From an uncultured Bacteroidales bacterium (GTDB lineage: Bacteria; Bacteroidota; Bacteroidia; Bacteroidales; UBA932), in assembly GCA_900316525.1 (NCBI GenBank), contig ONDF01000010.1, positions 1-64,000 of the forward strand: a stretch of DNA of 64,000 nucleotides. Direction: 5' to 3'. Both the position numbers and the translations under genes were made by a program. The notes beneath the pieces are model-generated. The model was not told where the DNA came from. It saw only the letters and a list, made by a program, of their open reading frames with translations, and did not search any database. How positions within the stretch are numbered: position 1 is the first letter of the stretch; every line of letters begins with the position of its first letter. This document shows, piece after piece, positions 1 to 9,855 of the stretch.

Positions 1-611
1 CATCTTCCGCGGCCTGCAAGGCGTCGGGAAGGGCTTCGACCGCGTGGACGGCGACAAGATGGGCATGCTCGCCACGGTCATCAACTCCCTCGCCCTCTCG
101 ATGTTCATCAAGGAAGAAGGCGTCGATGCCCAGGTCTTTACGGCTACGCCGATGGAGCCCGTCGCGAAGTACTATATGCGTGACGACGCGGTGAAGGTGC
201 TCGAGCGCGGCGGCGTCGCCCTCATCGCAGGCGGCACCGGCAACCCCTTCTTCACCACCGACTCCGGCGCCGCCCTGCGCGCCCTCGAGATCGGCGCGGA
301 CGCCCTCCTCAAGGGCACCCGCGTGGACCGCCGCCCTGCGCGCCCTCGAGATCGGCGCGGACGCCCTCCTCAAGGGCACCCGCGTGGACGGCGTCTACAC
401 CGCCGACCCGGAAAAGGACCCCACCGCCGTCAAGTACGACGAGCTCACCTTCGACGAAGCCATCTCCAAGCACCTCAAAGTGATGGACCAGACCGCCTAC
501 GCCCTCTGCTCCGACGGCAATATGCCCATCATCGTCTTCGACATGAACGCCACCGGCAACCTCACCAAGCTCATCAAAGGCGAGAAGGTCGGCACCCTCG
601 TGCATCCGTAA
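1..611 (+). CDS. pyrH: UMP kinase, 5' end outside window, reading frame broken by a tandem duplication
   Basis: UMP kinase phosphorylates UMP to UDP in pyrimidine nucleotide synthesis in the cytosol. The visible part begins inside the amino acid kinase fold: base 2 onward reads [20 protein letters not shown] and then [12 protein letters not shown], the bacterial PyrH signature. The frame is correct up to about base 328 (…LLKGTRVD). There a perfect 61-bp repeat unit (268-328, repeated 329-389) shifts the frame by one base. The correct frame resumes at about 384 with [12 protein letters not shown] and runs to TAA at 609-611 (…[10 protein letters not shown]). Removing one unit joins the halves exactly as in intact PyrH ([15 protein letters not shown]). 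Because pyrH is normally essential, either the duplication is an assembly or cloning artefact or the strain relies on another kinase. Family identity is certain; the intactness of the gene is not. Confidence 0.9.
268..389. repeat. Perfect 61-bp tandem duplication inside pyrH
   Basis: Bases 268-328 are repeated without a mismatch at 329-389. The identity stops one base before the first copy and one base after the second. A unit of 61 bases is 20 codons plus one base, so it frameshifts pyrH. Confidence 0.95.
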
Positions 612-636
612 CCGTCTATATCACAACGCATTATAC

Positions 637-670
637 ATCAAGAGGTGCACCGTTTGGCGCACCTCTTGAT
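637..670. terminator. Hairpin between convergent pyrH and aminopeptidase P genes
   Basis: Perfect 12-bp arms ATCAAGAGGTGC (637-648) and GCACCTCTTGAT (659-670) enclose a 10-base loop. The hairpin lies between two converging genes, so it may stop transcription from both sides. There is no strong T tract on the + strand. Confidence 0.6.
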
Positions 671-695
671 CGTTATAGCGCTATGTATCAAGCCT

Positions 696-2498
696 TTAGA
701 TCGCCCGGGTCTTCTCGCGGAGCCAGGCGGCGATGTCGGCGGGGAGGCGCGGGGAGAGGGTGCGGTAGACGCGCTCGTTGTAGGCGTTGAGCCAGGCGAT
801 TTCGTCGGGGGTGAGGAGGTCGCGCACGAGCACCGAGGTGTCGTAGTGGCAGAGGGTCAGGGTCTCGAAGGAGTACCAGGTGCCGAAGTCGTTCGTTCCG
901 TCCTCGCGCACGAGGACCACGTTCTCGTGCCGGACGCCGTGCATGCCTTCCCGATAGAGGCCCGGTTCGATGGTGTTGATGATGCCCGGGACGTAGGGGT
1001 AGGCGTTGAAGTTCTGGCGGAACTCCTGCGGGCCTTCATGGACATTGAGGAAGAAACCGATGCCGTGGCCGGTGCCGTGGCCGAAGTTGCGCTTGGTCTG
1101 CCAGAGGGGGTTGCGGGCCAGGATGTCCAGGTGGCAGCCGCAGGTGCCCACCGGGAACACGGCCATGGACAGGTCGATATGGCACTTCATCACGAGCGTG
1201 TAATCCTCCTTCTCCAGGGCCGTGCAGGGGCCGAGGGGAATCGTGCGCGTGATGTCCGTCGTACCGAAGAGGTACTGGCCGCCGGAGTCCAGGAGATACA
1301 GCCCGCGCGGCTCCAGGACCGGCGCGCCGGTGCGCGGCGTCACGTAGTGCGGCAGCGCGGCGCCGGGCCCGTAGGCCGATATGGTTTCGAAGCTGTCGCC
1401 CCGGTAGCCGGGGATCTTCGCCCGGAAGGACTGCAGCTTGCACGCGGCTTCCCATTCGTCCACTTGCCCCACCTGGCCTTCCAGCCAGTACAGGAACTGC
1501 TCCATGGCGAGGCCGTCCTCCAGGTGCGCCTCCCGCATACCTTCGATCTCCACGCGGTTCTTGACCGACTTGCGGAGCGGCACGGGCGACAGGCCTTCCA
1601 CCACGTCGTAGCCATTCTCGTCCAGGGCGTCGCGGACCTGGAGGTTGAGCGTGCCCGGATCCACGAAAACGCGGTCCACGTCATTGTGCGCATAGGTGGC
1701 CAGCGCAAGGATTGCCTCGCTGTAGTCGCAGACAGTCACCTCGTCGGCCGCTAGCTCGTCGAAGCTCGCCTGGGTTTCTTCGTCGACGTCCTCGAGCGTA
1801 TCCTTCCGGACAAACCAGTAGACCTGGTCCATCGTGACGAGCAGGTAGGAGATGACGACCGGGTTGTATTCCACGTCGGAGCCGCGCACGTTCAGCAGCC
1901 AGGCGATCTCGTCGAGGGCGGTCAGGAAGATGGCGTCGACCTCCTGCCGCATCATCCAGATGCGGAGCCAGTGGATCTTCGATTCGCGGGATTCGCCCGT
2001 CAGGTCGTCGCCCAGCGTGATGATCGGGGTCGACGGGATGGAGGGCCGGTCCGTCCACAGGCAGGAAAGGAGGTCCGGGACCGGGACGATGGTCACGGGA
2101 ACGTCGAAAGGCTTGCGCAGCGCTTCCGCGGCGGCCACCGTCTGGCACAGGCCGTCCACCGCCACGACCGGCTCCTCGAAGCCGCGGGAGGCGAGCCACT
2201 GCGGGATAGGCACCTGCTCCGGCACGCGCATCTTGTGCAGTTCGATGCCCGTTCCGGCGAGCTGCTTCACCGCCTGGATGAAATACCGCGTGTCCGTCCA
2301 CAGGCCGGCGTGGTCCAGGGTGATGCACAAGTCACCCGCCTCGCCGGTGAAGCCGGACACCCATTCCACCTGTTTCCAGCGCCGGGCCGGATACTCGCTC
2401 GCATGGGGGTCGCTGCCCGTCAGGATGACGGCGTCCCAGCCGTTCGCGCGCATCAGGTCACGGATGGCCTCCACGCGCTGTGCAAAGACGTTTTCCAT
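696..2498 (-). CDS. pepP: Aminopeptidase P family protein (Xaa-Pro aminopeptidase, M24B)
   Basis: A cytosolic metallopeptidase that removes N-terminal residues preceding proline. At 600 aa it matches the long three-domain form with two creatinase-like N-terminal domains and a C-terminal pita-bread domain. The five metal ligands of M24 are visible in order: LLDSGGQY and TTDITRT (Asp, Asp), GHGTGHGIG (His), IEPGLY (Glu) and RHENVVLV (Glu). I chose ATG at 2498 (MENVFAQRVEA) over an upstream in-frame GTG at 2522 because the -7 promoter element (2522-2529) overlaps that GTG. Divergent from the coiled-coil protein gene at 2564. Confidence 0.93.
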   Translation of the reverse strand: MENVFAQRVEAIRDLMRANGWDAVILTGSDPHASEYPARRWKQVEWVSGFTGEAGDLCITLDHAGLWTDTRYFIQAVKQLAGTGIELHKMRVPEQVPIPQWLASRGFEEPVVAVDGLCQTVAAAEALRKPFDVPVTIVPVPDLLSCLWTDRPSIPSTPIITLGDDLTGESRESKIHWLRIWMMRQEVDAIFLTALDEIAWLLNVRGSDVEYNPVVISYLLVTMDQVYWFVRKDTLEDVDEETQASFDELAADEVTVCDYSEAILALATYAHNDVDRVFVDPGTLNLQVRDALDENGYDVVEGLSPVPLRKSVKNRVEIEGMREAHLEDGLAMEQFLYWLEGQVGQVDEWEAACKLQSFRAKIPGYRGDSFETISAYGPGAALPHYVTPRTGAPVLEPRGLYLLDSGGQYLFGTTDITRTIPLGPCTALEKEDYTLVMKCHIDLSMAVFPVGTCGCHLDILARNPLWQTKRNFGHGTGHGIGFFLNVHEGPQEFRQNFNAYPYVPGIINTIEPGLYREGMHGVRHENVVLVREDGTNDFGTWYSFETLTLCHYDTSVLVRDLLTPDEIAWLNAYNERVYRTLSPRLPADIAAWLREKTRAI

Positions 2499-2521
2499 GG
2501 TATGATTCTTGACAGTTTTCA

Positions 2522-2529
2522 CAAATATA
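2522..2529 (-). promoter_or_regulatory. Bacteroidota -7 element for aminopeptidase P gene
   Basis: TATATTTG on the minus strand matches TAnnTTTG and lies 23 bases upstream of the ATG at 2498. It is only two bases from an oppositely oriented copy at 2532-2539, so the two promoters form a near-palindrome. Confidence 0.7.
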
Positions 2530-2531
2530 GA

Positions 2532-2539
2532 TATATTTG
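2532..2539 (+). promoter_or_regulatory. Bacteroidota -7 element for the 2564-6004 gene run
   Basis: TATATTTG on the plus strand, 24 bases before the ATG at 2564. It is the divergent partner of the minus-strand element at 2522-2529. Confidence 0.7.
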
Positions 2540-2563
2540 CAGATATTTAAAACGAAAAGCACC

Positions 2564-3478
2564 ATGACTGAAGATCCCCTCGAGAGAATCGAACGCGAAG
2601 AGCGTGAGAAGAAAAACCGCAACGGATCCCTGAAGACCGCCACCATCATCCTCGCCGTCGCCGCCCTGGCCCTCGGCGGTGCCCTGGCCTGGATCTGGAG
2701 CCAGAAGAGCAGCCTCGTGAACGAGCTCGAAGGCGAAAAAGCCGAACTGACCCAGCAGCTCCTCAACCTGCAGTCCGACTTTGAAACCCTGAATTCCGAC
2801 TACGAAAGCATCAACAGCCAGCTGGACACCTCCCGCGAGCAGGTGGCCCTCCTCATCGACAAGCTGTCCAAGACCGAGGCCACGAACCGCGCGAAGATCC
2901 GCCAGTATGAGAAGGAACTGGGCACCCTCCGTTCCATCATGCGCGGCTACATCGTCCAGATCGACTCCCTGAATACCCTGAACAAGCGCCTCACGGCCGA
3001 CGCCGCCGCCGCGCGGAAGGAAGCCGCCGAGAGCCGCCAGGCCAACGAGAACCTGACCCGCCAGGTGGAGAACCTCTCCGGCCAGGTGGCCGCCGGTTCC
3101 GTCGTGAAGGCCCGCGGCCTGCATCTGGAAGCCTACAACGGCTCCGACCGGGCGACCGACCGCTCCAGCCGCGTCACGTACTTCGTCGCGACGCTCTCCC
3201 TCGTGGCGAACGAGATCGCCGAGCACGGTCCCATCCGCGTGTATGTCCGCGTCAAGGACCCGAACGGAAACGTCATCGTGAACAGTTCCTCCACGGACTT
3301 CACCGTGGGCGGCGAAACGCTGACCGCCTCCGCGTCCCGTGAGGTCGACTACGAAGGCCAGGATGTGGAGCTGAGCATCTACATCAAGGAAGTGGGCGAA
3401 CTCGGCAAGGGTATCTACACCGCCGAAGCCTACACGACGAAGACCGCCCTCGGCCGCGCCGAACTGATGCTGCGCTAA
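2564..3478 (+). CDS. Coiled-coil inner-membrane protein of unknown function
   Basis: A 304-aa protein with a charged cytoplasmic start (MTEDPLERIEREE), one membrane segment at about residues 23-45 (ATIILAVAALALGGALAW), a long heptad-type coiled coil at about 50-175, and a beta-rich C-terminal domain of about 120 residues (…YFVATLSLVANEIAEHG…VYVRVKDPNG…). Topology suggests the coiled coil and beta domain face the periplasm. I chose ATG 2564 rather than an upstream TTG because the -7 element lies just before it. It is four bases upstream of hemW and probably co-transcribed. Proteins of this layout are common hypothetical proteins in Bacteroidales; I assign no function. Confidence 0.85.
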   Translation: MTEDPLERIEREEREKKNRNGSLKTATIILAVAALALGGALAWIWSQKSSLVNELEGEKAELTQQLLNLQSDFETLNSDYESINSQLDTSREQVALLIDKLSKTEATNRAKIRQYEKELGTLRSIMRGYIVQIDSLNTLNKRLTADAAAARKEAAESRQANENLTRQVENLSGQVAAGSVVKARGLHLEAYNGSDRATDRSSRVTYFVATLSLVANEIAEHGPIRVYVRVKDPNGNVIVNSSSTDFTVGGETLTASASREVDYEGQDVELSIYIKEVGELGKGIYTAEAYTTKTALGRAELMLR

Positions 3479-3482
3479 CCCT

Positions 3483-4559
3483 ATGATCTACGTCCACGTC
3501 CCCTTCTGCAAGAAGTTCTGCACCTACTGCGACTTCTACTCCGAGATCGCCGAGGAAGGCTGCTTCAAGGCCTACGGCGACGGCGTCTGCGCGGAAATCC
3601 GCCGGCGGGCGAAGGAAATGGACGACGATCCCAAGACCTTGTATTTCGGTGGCGGCACCCCTTCGGTGCTGCCGCTTTCCGTCCTGACCCGCATCCTCAT
3701 CACCCTGGACGAGGTCGGACACGGCGGCCCCTACCGCGAGTTCACGATGGAAGTGAACCCGGAGGACATCGTCGAGAAGGGGAAGAGCTATGTGGAAAGC
3801 CTCCTCTCCCTGGGCGTGAACCGGCTGAGCATCGGCGTCCAGTCCTTCGACGACGGGATGCTGCAGTGGATGAACCGCCGGCACGACGCCGCGCGGGCGA
3901 AGGAAGCCTTCCGCCTCGCGCGGGAAGCCGGGGCCGAGAACATCAGCCTGGACCTCATCTTCGGCATCACGCACCTGGAGGACGCCGTCTGGGCCGACAC
4001 CATCGACCAGGCCATCGCCCTCGGGCCGGAGCACATCTCCTGCTACCAGCTCTCCGTCGAAGGCGAGAGCGCCCTGGCGGAGATGGTCGCCGAAGGCCGC
4101 TACACCGAGGCTGACGACGCCCTCTGCCGCCGACAATATGACATGCTCTGTCAGAAGCTCGGCGCCGCGGGCTATCACCATTACGAGATCTCCAATTTCG
4201 CCAAGGAAGGCTTCGAAGCGGTCCACAACGGCGGCTACTGGGCACGCCGCCCGTACGTCGGAATCGGCCCTGGAGCGCATTCTTTCCAGGGAAATTCCCG
4301 CTCGTGGAACAGCAAGGCCCTCCGGGGCTGGACGTCCACGAAGGAGATCCTCTCCCCCGAGGATTCCCTCGTCGAGACCCTCATGCTGTCCCTCAGGACT
4401 GACAAGGGTGTCGACGCGGACTTCCTGCACGGTAATTGCAGCAAGGAAGACATCGGACGACTCCTGGAAGCCGGAGCCCTGGTCCGCACGGGCGACCGCT
4501 ACCGGATCCCCGAGGACCACTTCTTCGTTTCCGACGAAATCATCCGCGAACTGATTTAA
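3483..4559 (+). CDS. hemW: Radical SAM heme chaperone HemW (coproporphyrinogen III oxidase-like)
   Basis: 358 aa. The N terminus carries the radical SAM cluster motif CxxxCxxC within HVPFCKKFCTYCDFY, followed by the SAM-binding GGGTPS motif and the NRLSIGVQSFDD segment typical of the HemN/HemW family. The very early position of the cluster motif (residue 9) and the HVPFC opening point to HemW, the heme-trafficking protein, rather than the oxygen-independent oxidase HemN, which has a longer N terminus. Starts four bases after the preceding stop and is followed by small envelope genes. Whether it transfers heme or has another radical role cannot be decided from sequence. Confidence 0.93.
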   Translation: MIYVHVPFCKKFCTYCDFYSEIAEEGCFKAYGDGVCAEIRRRAKEMDDDPKTLYFGGGTPSVLPLSVLTRILITLDEVGHGGPYREFTMEVNPEDIVEKGKSYVESLLSLGVNRLSIGVQSFDDGMLQWMNRRHDAARAKEAFRLAREAGAENISLDLIFGITHLEDAVWADTIDQAIALGPEHISCYQLSVEGESALAEMVAEGRYTEADDALCRRQYDMLCQKLGAAGYHHYEISNFAKEGFEAVHNGGYWARRPYVGIGPGAHSFQGNSRSWNSKALRGWTSTKEILSPEDSLVETLMLSLRTDKGVDADFLHGNCSKEDIGRLLEAGALVRTGDRYRIPEDHFFVSDEIIRELI

Positions 4560-4571
4560 AACCACATCGTT

Positions 4572-4946
4572 ATGGCAAGCACAAAATCTTTCTTCACCCT
4601 CCTCGCGGGCCTCGCCGCAGGCGCCGCATTCGGTATCCTCTACGCGCCGGACAAAGGCTGGAAAACCCGCGCCCGCGTGAAAAAGGCCGCGGAGAACGGC
4701 TACGAGGACCTCAAGGAGAACCTCGGCGACCTGGGCACCAAGGTCGATGAGAAGACCGCCGAAGCGAAGGCCACCCTCAAGGACCTCCGCGAAACCCTCC
4801 GCACGAAGGGCGCCGAAATCAAGGAAGGCACCCGCGACCTGCTCATCAAGCAGCTGGAGCGCCTGGAGAACGCCCTCAAGCAGGCCGAGGAAACCGCCGA
4901 GGAAACCGTCGGCGAGCAGCCGGACGAGCAGGCTCCCGAGGCATGA
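4572..4946 (+). CDS. YtxH domain-containing protein
   Basis: A 124-aa protein with a short hydrophobic N-terminal helix (FFTLLAGLAAGAAFGILYAP) and a long charged, amphipathic helix rich in Lys, Glu and Ala, ending in an acidic tail (…GEQPDEQAPEA). The GxxxGILYAPxxG signature is typical of the YtxH family (general stress/envelope-associated proteins). Its stop overlaps the start of the next gene in an ATGA, so translation of the two is probably coupled. Role unknown; likely membrane-tethered. Confidence 0.85.
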   Translation: MASTKSFFTLLAGLAAGAAFGILYAPDKGWKTRARVKKAAENGYEDLKENLGDLGTKVDEKTAEAKATLKDLRETLRTKGAEIKEGTRDLLIKQLERLENALKQAEETAEETVGEQPDEQAPEA

Positions 4947-5308
4947 CGCACTTCACCGAGCCGGCGGAAAACCTCTCCCGGAAAGCCAAGGACTACATCG
5001 ACCTCCGCCTGGACGACATCAAGCTCCGGACGGCGAAGGGGTTGTCCGTCACCGCGTCCAAACTGGTGGCGTTCTTCCTCATCGCCGGGGTGGGGACGAG
5101 CCTCATCCTGGCGCTGTCCTTCGGCCTGATCCTGCTGATCGGCGAGCTCATCGGCAGTTACGCCTGGTCGGCCTTCGGCGTGTCCGTCCTGCTGGCCCTC
5201 GGCCTGTGGATCCTCATCCGCCGGCGCGACCGCCTGTTCAAGGACACCTTCGTCCCCTTGTTCGTCAATCTCCTCTTCAACGACGACGACGATGAGCAAG
5301 AAGAGTAA
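4943..5308 (+). CDS. Phage_holin_3_6 (DUF1469) family membrane protein
   Basis: 121 aa: an amphipathic N-terminal region (residues 1-35), two adjacent membrane segments at about 38-62 and 68-92, and a highly acidic tail (NDDDDEQEE). This is the layout of the DUF1469/putative actinobacterial-holin family, which is usually chromosomal and paired with a YtxH gene, as here. No phage genes are nearby, so the holin name should not be read as prophage evidence. Overlaps the YtxH gene by 4 bases and the next small gene by 17. Confidence 0.82.
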   Translation: MTHFTEPAENLSRKAKDYIDLRLDDIKLRTAKGLSVTASKLVAFFLIAGVGTSLILALSFGLILLIGELIGSYAWSAFGVSVLLALGLWILIRRRDRLFKDTFVPLFVNLLFNDDDDEQEE

Positions 5309-5537
5309 ATATCTGGACATCAAGACGCTGGACGAACTCAGCGCCGCCATCCACGGCAACCGCGCGCTGATCGAGGCGAAGGGCGAGTCCGTCCAGACCG
5401 GCCTGACCCAGGTCCAGGATTTCTACACCCCGCGGAACCTCGCGCTGAACGGCGTGCGGAAGTTCGCCCTGGACCATCACCTGTACACCATCGGCATCAA
5501 TGCCGTCCGTTCCCTCCGTAGACTTCTCGAAAAATGA
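5292..5537 (+). CDS. Small conserved hypothetical protein
   Basis: 81 aa, no signal peptide or membrane segment, mainly helical (LDIKTLDELSAAIHGNRALI… RKFALDHHLYTIGINAVRSL). It starts inside the 3' end of the DUF1469 gene and its last four bases overlap the next gene, so it sits in a coupled operon with YtxH and DUF1469 proteins, where third small proteins of this kind are frequent. The overlaps on both sides are the main support for it being real. Function unknown. Confidence 0.75.
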   Translation: MSKKSKYLDIKTLDELSAAIHGNRALIEAKGESVQTGLTQVQDFYTPRNLALNGVRKFALDHHLYTIGINAVRSLRRLLEK

Positions 5538-6004
5538 CCTACATCCGCCGCGCCCTCAAGTATTTCATCCAGACCTGCCTCCTGCTCGCCATCATCATCG
5601 GCATCCTGATGCTTTCCGGGATGGTGTCCAAGGACATCTCCGTCGCCTTCACCCACGGCTGGAAATCCGTCTGGTGGATCCTCGCCATCTTCGCCGTGAT
5701 GGCGCTCGTCTATCCGTTCTTCGGCTATCAGAAGCGGAAGATCCACGTCAACGGCGACCCGGCCCTGGCGCGGGACGGCATCGTGGAGGCCCTGAAGATC
5801 CGGGGTTATGTGCCGGAAAGCGAGGCGGACGGCGTCCTGAAGTTCCACCTTTCCTCCCCCGTGAACCGGGCCTTCCGTTTCTGGGAGGACACCATCACCC
5901 TGACGCCCGTCCTGGGCGGCTGGGAGGTCGAAGGCCTCTCCCGCGACCTGGTCCAGGTCGTGAGTTCCATCGAACAGTATTTCAGAAACCGGGAGAAAGA
6001 CTGA
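5534..6004 (+). CDS. Two-TM membrane protein of unknown function
   Basis: 156 aa. Two membrane segments at about residues 11-32 (QTCLLLAIIIGILMLSGMV) and 43-62 (WILAIFAVMALVYPFFGY), then a soluble alpha/beta domain of about 90 residues containing HVNGDPALARDGIVEALKIR and FWEDTITLTPVLGGWEVEGL. The soluble part presumably lies in the cytoplasm. Last gene of the + strand run starting at 2564; start codon overlaps the stop of the preceding gene. I do not recognise a family with a known function. Confidence 0.82.
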   Translation: MTYIRRALKYFIQTCLLLAIIIGILMLSGMVSKDISVAFTHGWKSVWWILAIFAVMALVYPFFGYQKRKIHVNGDPALARDGIVEALKIRGYVPESEADGVLKFHLSSPVNRAFRFWEDTITLTPVLGGWEVEGLSRDLVQVVSSIEQYFRNREKD

Positions 6005-6016
6005 TTCTCCGTCCCC

Positions 6017-6886
6017 CTATTGCTGCTGACTCCCGCCCGCAAGATCCAGGATTTCCGACGTGATCTTCTGCTGGCGGGATTTGTTGTACTGCAGGGTGAG
6101 CTCCTGCAGGAGGTCCTCGCCGTTGTCCGTGGCCGTCTGCATCGCCACCGTGCGGGCTGCGTGCTCGGACGCGTTGCTGTCCAGGAGGGCGGTGTAGAAT
6201 TTCAGGCGCAGGGACTTCGGAAGGAGGTCCGCCAGGAGGGCGGAGGCGGAGGGTTCGAGGATGTAGTCGACTTCAGATTCCTTCGCTTCGCTCGGAATGA
6301 CATCGCCCATCGGCAGGAGGGTTTCCCGCACGGGGACCTGCTTGCCGGAGGAGACGAAGTGGTTGTACACCAGGTCGATGCGGTCCAGGCGGCCGGCCAG
6401 GAAATCGGCCATCAGCTTTTCCGCCAGTTCGGCGGCGGGGGCGTAAGAGGGCTTGTCGGCGAGCTTCTGGTAATCCGCCGGCGAGGGATGCCCGGCCTTC
6501 CGCATCGAATCGGCCATCTTGCGGCCGATGCTGTAGACGGTGACGTCGGCCTCGCCGTAGGAACGGATCGTTTCCTGCGTGAGGCGCACCGCATTGGCAT
6601 TGAACGCGCCGCAGAGGGAGGAATTGGAGGCGAAGGCGACGAGGGCGACACGCAGCTTGCCGGCGCCTTCGGCCGGCGTCCGGGTGTACTCGCCGCTCAC
6701 CTTCGCGCCGGAGGCCACGAGGTGGTCCAGCATCCCTTGCAGCTTCCGCTCATAGGGGCGCATCCCCTCGATGGTCTGCTGCGCCTTGCGGAGCTTGGCG
6801 GAGGCCACGAGCTTCATCGCGGAAGTGATCTTCAGCGTGCTCTGGACGGAGCCGATGCGGCCCTTGATTTCCTTTAATGACGGCAT
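6017..6886 (-). CDS. atpG: ATP synthase F1 gamma subunit
   Basis: The gamma subunit is the central rotating stalk of F1. 289 aa. The N-terminal helix begins MPSLKEIKGRIGSVQSTLKI followed by TSAMKLVASAKLRKAQ, the classic gamma signature, and the matching C-terminal helix contains ASEHAARTVAMQTATDNGEDL. Last gene of the atp operon. Oddity: at about residues 195-204 the sequence VIPSEAKES is encoded by a dispersed palindromic repeat (6275-6302) inserted in frame into the variable loop before VDYILEPSAS, which is the conserved segment that normally follows. Confidence 0.97.
   Translation of the reverse strand: MPSLKEIKGRIGSVQSTLKITSAMKLVASAKLRKAQQTIEGMRPYERKLQGMLDHLVASGAKVSGEYTRTPAEGAGKLRVALVAFASNSSLCGAFNANAVRLTQETIRSYGEADVTVYSIGRKMADSMRKAGHPSPADYQKLADKPSYAPAAELAEKLMADFLAGRLDRIDLVYNHFVSSGKQVPVRETLLPMGDVIPSEAKESEVDYILEPSASALLADLLPKSLRLKFYTALLDSNASEHAARTVAMQTATDNGEDLLQELTLQYNKSRQQKITSEILDLAGGSQQQ
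6275..6302. repeat. Palindromic repeat copy inside atpG coding sequence
   Basis: AGATTCCTTCGCTTCGCTCG followed by GAATGACA. On the coding strand it reads in frame as VIPSEAKES. The same unit occurs at 60598-60625 and related units at 6892, 11129, 50717 and 60651. Confidence 0.85.
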
Positions 6887-6891
6887 ATATC

Positions 6892-6918
6892 AGATTTCTC
6901 GACTTCGCTCGAAATGAC
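6892..6918. repeat. Palindromic repeat copy in the atpA-atpG junction
   Basis: AGATTTCTCGACTTCGCTCG followed by AAATGAC, a variant of the same repeat family, fills most of the 39-base gap between atpA and atpG. Confidence 0.8.
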
Positions 6919-6925
6919 AAAGGAA

Positions 6926-8509
<1,584 letters not shown>

Positions 8510-8512
8510 AAG

Positions 8513-9070
8513 CTACACGATTCTTCTGTTTTTCTCAATGAACTGGAGCTTGATCAGTTCCAGCTTGCGGGCGACGCTCTTGTCGATGATCGCGTCGTCG
8601 ATGTCGAAGACGAATCCGCCGATGAGGTCCGGGTCCACCACGACCTCGATGTCGGCCTCGTCTCCCGTACGCTCCTTGACAAGGGCCTTGAGCCGCGTCA
8701 CGAGCTCGTCCGGCGGCGGTACGGCCACCTTCAGGGACGCTTTCCGGAGTCCGAGGCTCCGGCGGTACCGGTCCTTGAAATCCAGCAGGACCATCCGGAG
8801 GGCGCCGATCCGGCCGTTCGCGATCAGCAGGTCCACAAAACGCGCGAGCTCCGGCGCCATCGGCTCACCGAGGGCCGCCTGGAGCAGCTCGCGCTTCTTC
8901 GCGTCGGACACCACGTCCTTCGCGGCCATCATCCGGGACAGGTCAGGCACTTCGCCGAGGACACGGGCCAGCTTCTCCGCCTGCTGGCAGACGGAATCGC
9001 CGTTCCCGGTCTCCCGGACGTATTTCACCAGGGCGTCGGCATACCTGGTCCGGATGATGCTGTCGTTCAC
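8513..9070 (-). CDS. atpH: ATP synthase F1 delta subunit
   Basis: Peripheral-stalk subunit that joins F1 to subunit b, 185 aa. Opens [17 protein letters not shown] and has the OSCP/delta N-terminal helical bundle, then the C-terminal segment [20 protein letters not shown], a hallmark of AtpH (…DPSLIGGxxxxxGD…). Four-base overlap with atpF and a three-base gap to atpA place it firmly in the operon. Sequence is weakly conserved overall, as usual for this subunit; position removes doubt. Confidence 0.95.
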   Translation of the reverse strand: MNDSIIRTRYADALVKYVRETGNGDSVCQQAEKLARVLGEVPDLSRMMAAKDVVSDAKKRELLQAALGEPMAPELARFVDLLIANGRIGALRMVLLDFKDRYRRSLGLRKASLKVAVPPPDELVTRLKALVKERTGDEADIEVVVDPDLIGGFVFDIDDAIIDKSVARKLELIKLQFIEKNRRIV

Positions 9071-9573
9071 GACTGGGCTTGTTCGCGGACGGTCTCGTCG
9101 ACCATCCTGTCAATGTATTCCCGCTGCTCCTTGTCCTCGGAGAGCTCTTTGCGGAGAATCTTCTCGGCGATGGACACGGAGAGCACGGCGACTTCCTTGC
9201 GGACGTCGCGCAGGGCGGCCTCCTTCTCGGCCTCGATCTCGGCGCGGGCGTCGGCGAGGATCTTGGCGGCCTCCTCGCGGGCCTGGTCCTTCGCATCCGC
9301 AATCAGCTTGCTGCGGGTGTCGGCGGCTTCCCGGAGGATCTGCGCCTGCTCCTTGCGGGCGTCTTCCAGCATCTGGGCGTGTTCTGCAACCATAGCCGAC
9401 ATCTGCGCCTCCACCTCCTTGGCGTCCTTCAGCGACTTCTCGATGGTACGGTTCCGCTTCTCGACCATCGAGGTGATGATCGGGAAACCGAACTTCCACA
9501 GCAGGAGAAAGACCAGGCCGAAGATGACGACCATCCAGAACAGGAGGCCAGTATCGGGCGTAACCAGGTTCAT
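9067..9573 (-). CDS. atpF: ATP synthase F0 subunit b
   Basis: Peripheral-stalk subunit, 168 aa. One N-terminal membrane helix (residues about 8-28, GLLFWMVVIFGLVFLLLWKF) is followed by a long charged helix (…VEKRNRTIEKSLKDAKEVEA…) that dimerises and reaches up to F1. The GLLFWMxxxF opening is typical of Bacteroidota AtpF. Stop overlaps the atpH start by four bases, three bases downstream of atpE. Confidence 0.96.
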   Translation of the reverse strand: MNLVTPDTGLLFWMVVIFGLVFLLLWKFGFPIITSMVEKRNRTIEKSLKDAKEVEAQMSAMVAEHAQMLEDARKEQAQILREAADTRSKLIADAKDQAREEAAKILADARAEIEAEKEAALRDVRKEVAVLSVSIAEKILRKELSEDKEQREYIDRMVDETVREQAQS

Positions 9574-9576
9574 GGT

Positions 9577-9834
9577 TTACAGGACAAGGGCCAGGAGACA
9601 GACGATGATGGCGAACAGGGCGGCGCCCTCAATCATACCGGCCGCGATGATCATCGCAGTACGGAGGTTGCCGGCGGATTCAGGCTGACGCGCGATGGAT
9701 TCCATCGTGGACTTACCGATCTTGGCGATACCGTAAGCGCCTGCGAGAGCGGCGATTGCGGCGGCGATCGCGGCACCCGCCTTACCGAGGGCGGCACCGG
9801 CCGCAGCCTGGAGAATCATGGTAACAAGTAACAT
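9577..9834 (-). CDS. atpE: ATP synthase F0 subunit c
   Basis: Proteolipid of the rotating c-ring, 85 aa, two membrane helices joined by the polar loop ARQPESAG. The ion-carrying carboxylate is Glu in the second helix (AAGMIEGAALFAIIV). I do not see the extra Gln and Ser/Thr ligands around it that mark Na+-coupled rings, so proton coupling is the default inference. Helix 1 is exceptionally Ala/Gly-rich (GAALGKAGAAIAAAIAALAG), which is normal for the tightly packed inner ring. Confidence 0.96.
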   Translation of the reverse strand: MLLVTMILQAAAGAALGKAGAAIAAAIAALAGAYGIAKIGKSTMESIARQPESAGNLRTAMIIAAGMIEGAALFAIIVCLLALVL

Positions 9835-9855
9835 AATCTTATGGTTTTAAATGTT

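Noticed and set aside
4943..5308. Holin-like protein as evidence of a prophage
   Set aside because: The family is commonly chromosomal with YtxH proteins, and no endolysin, tail, capsid, integrase or attachment site is present.
9577..9834. Na+-coupled c-ring
   Set aside because: Only the Glu carboxylate is evident; the extra polar ligands that define Na+ rings are not seen near GMIEGAAL.
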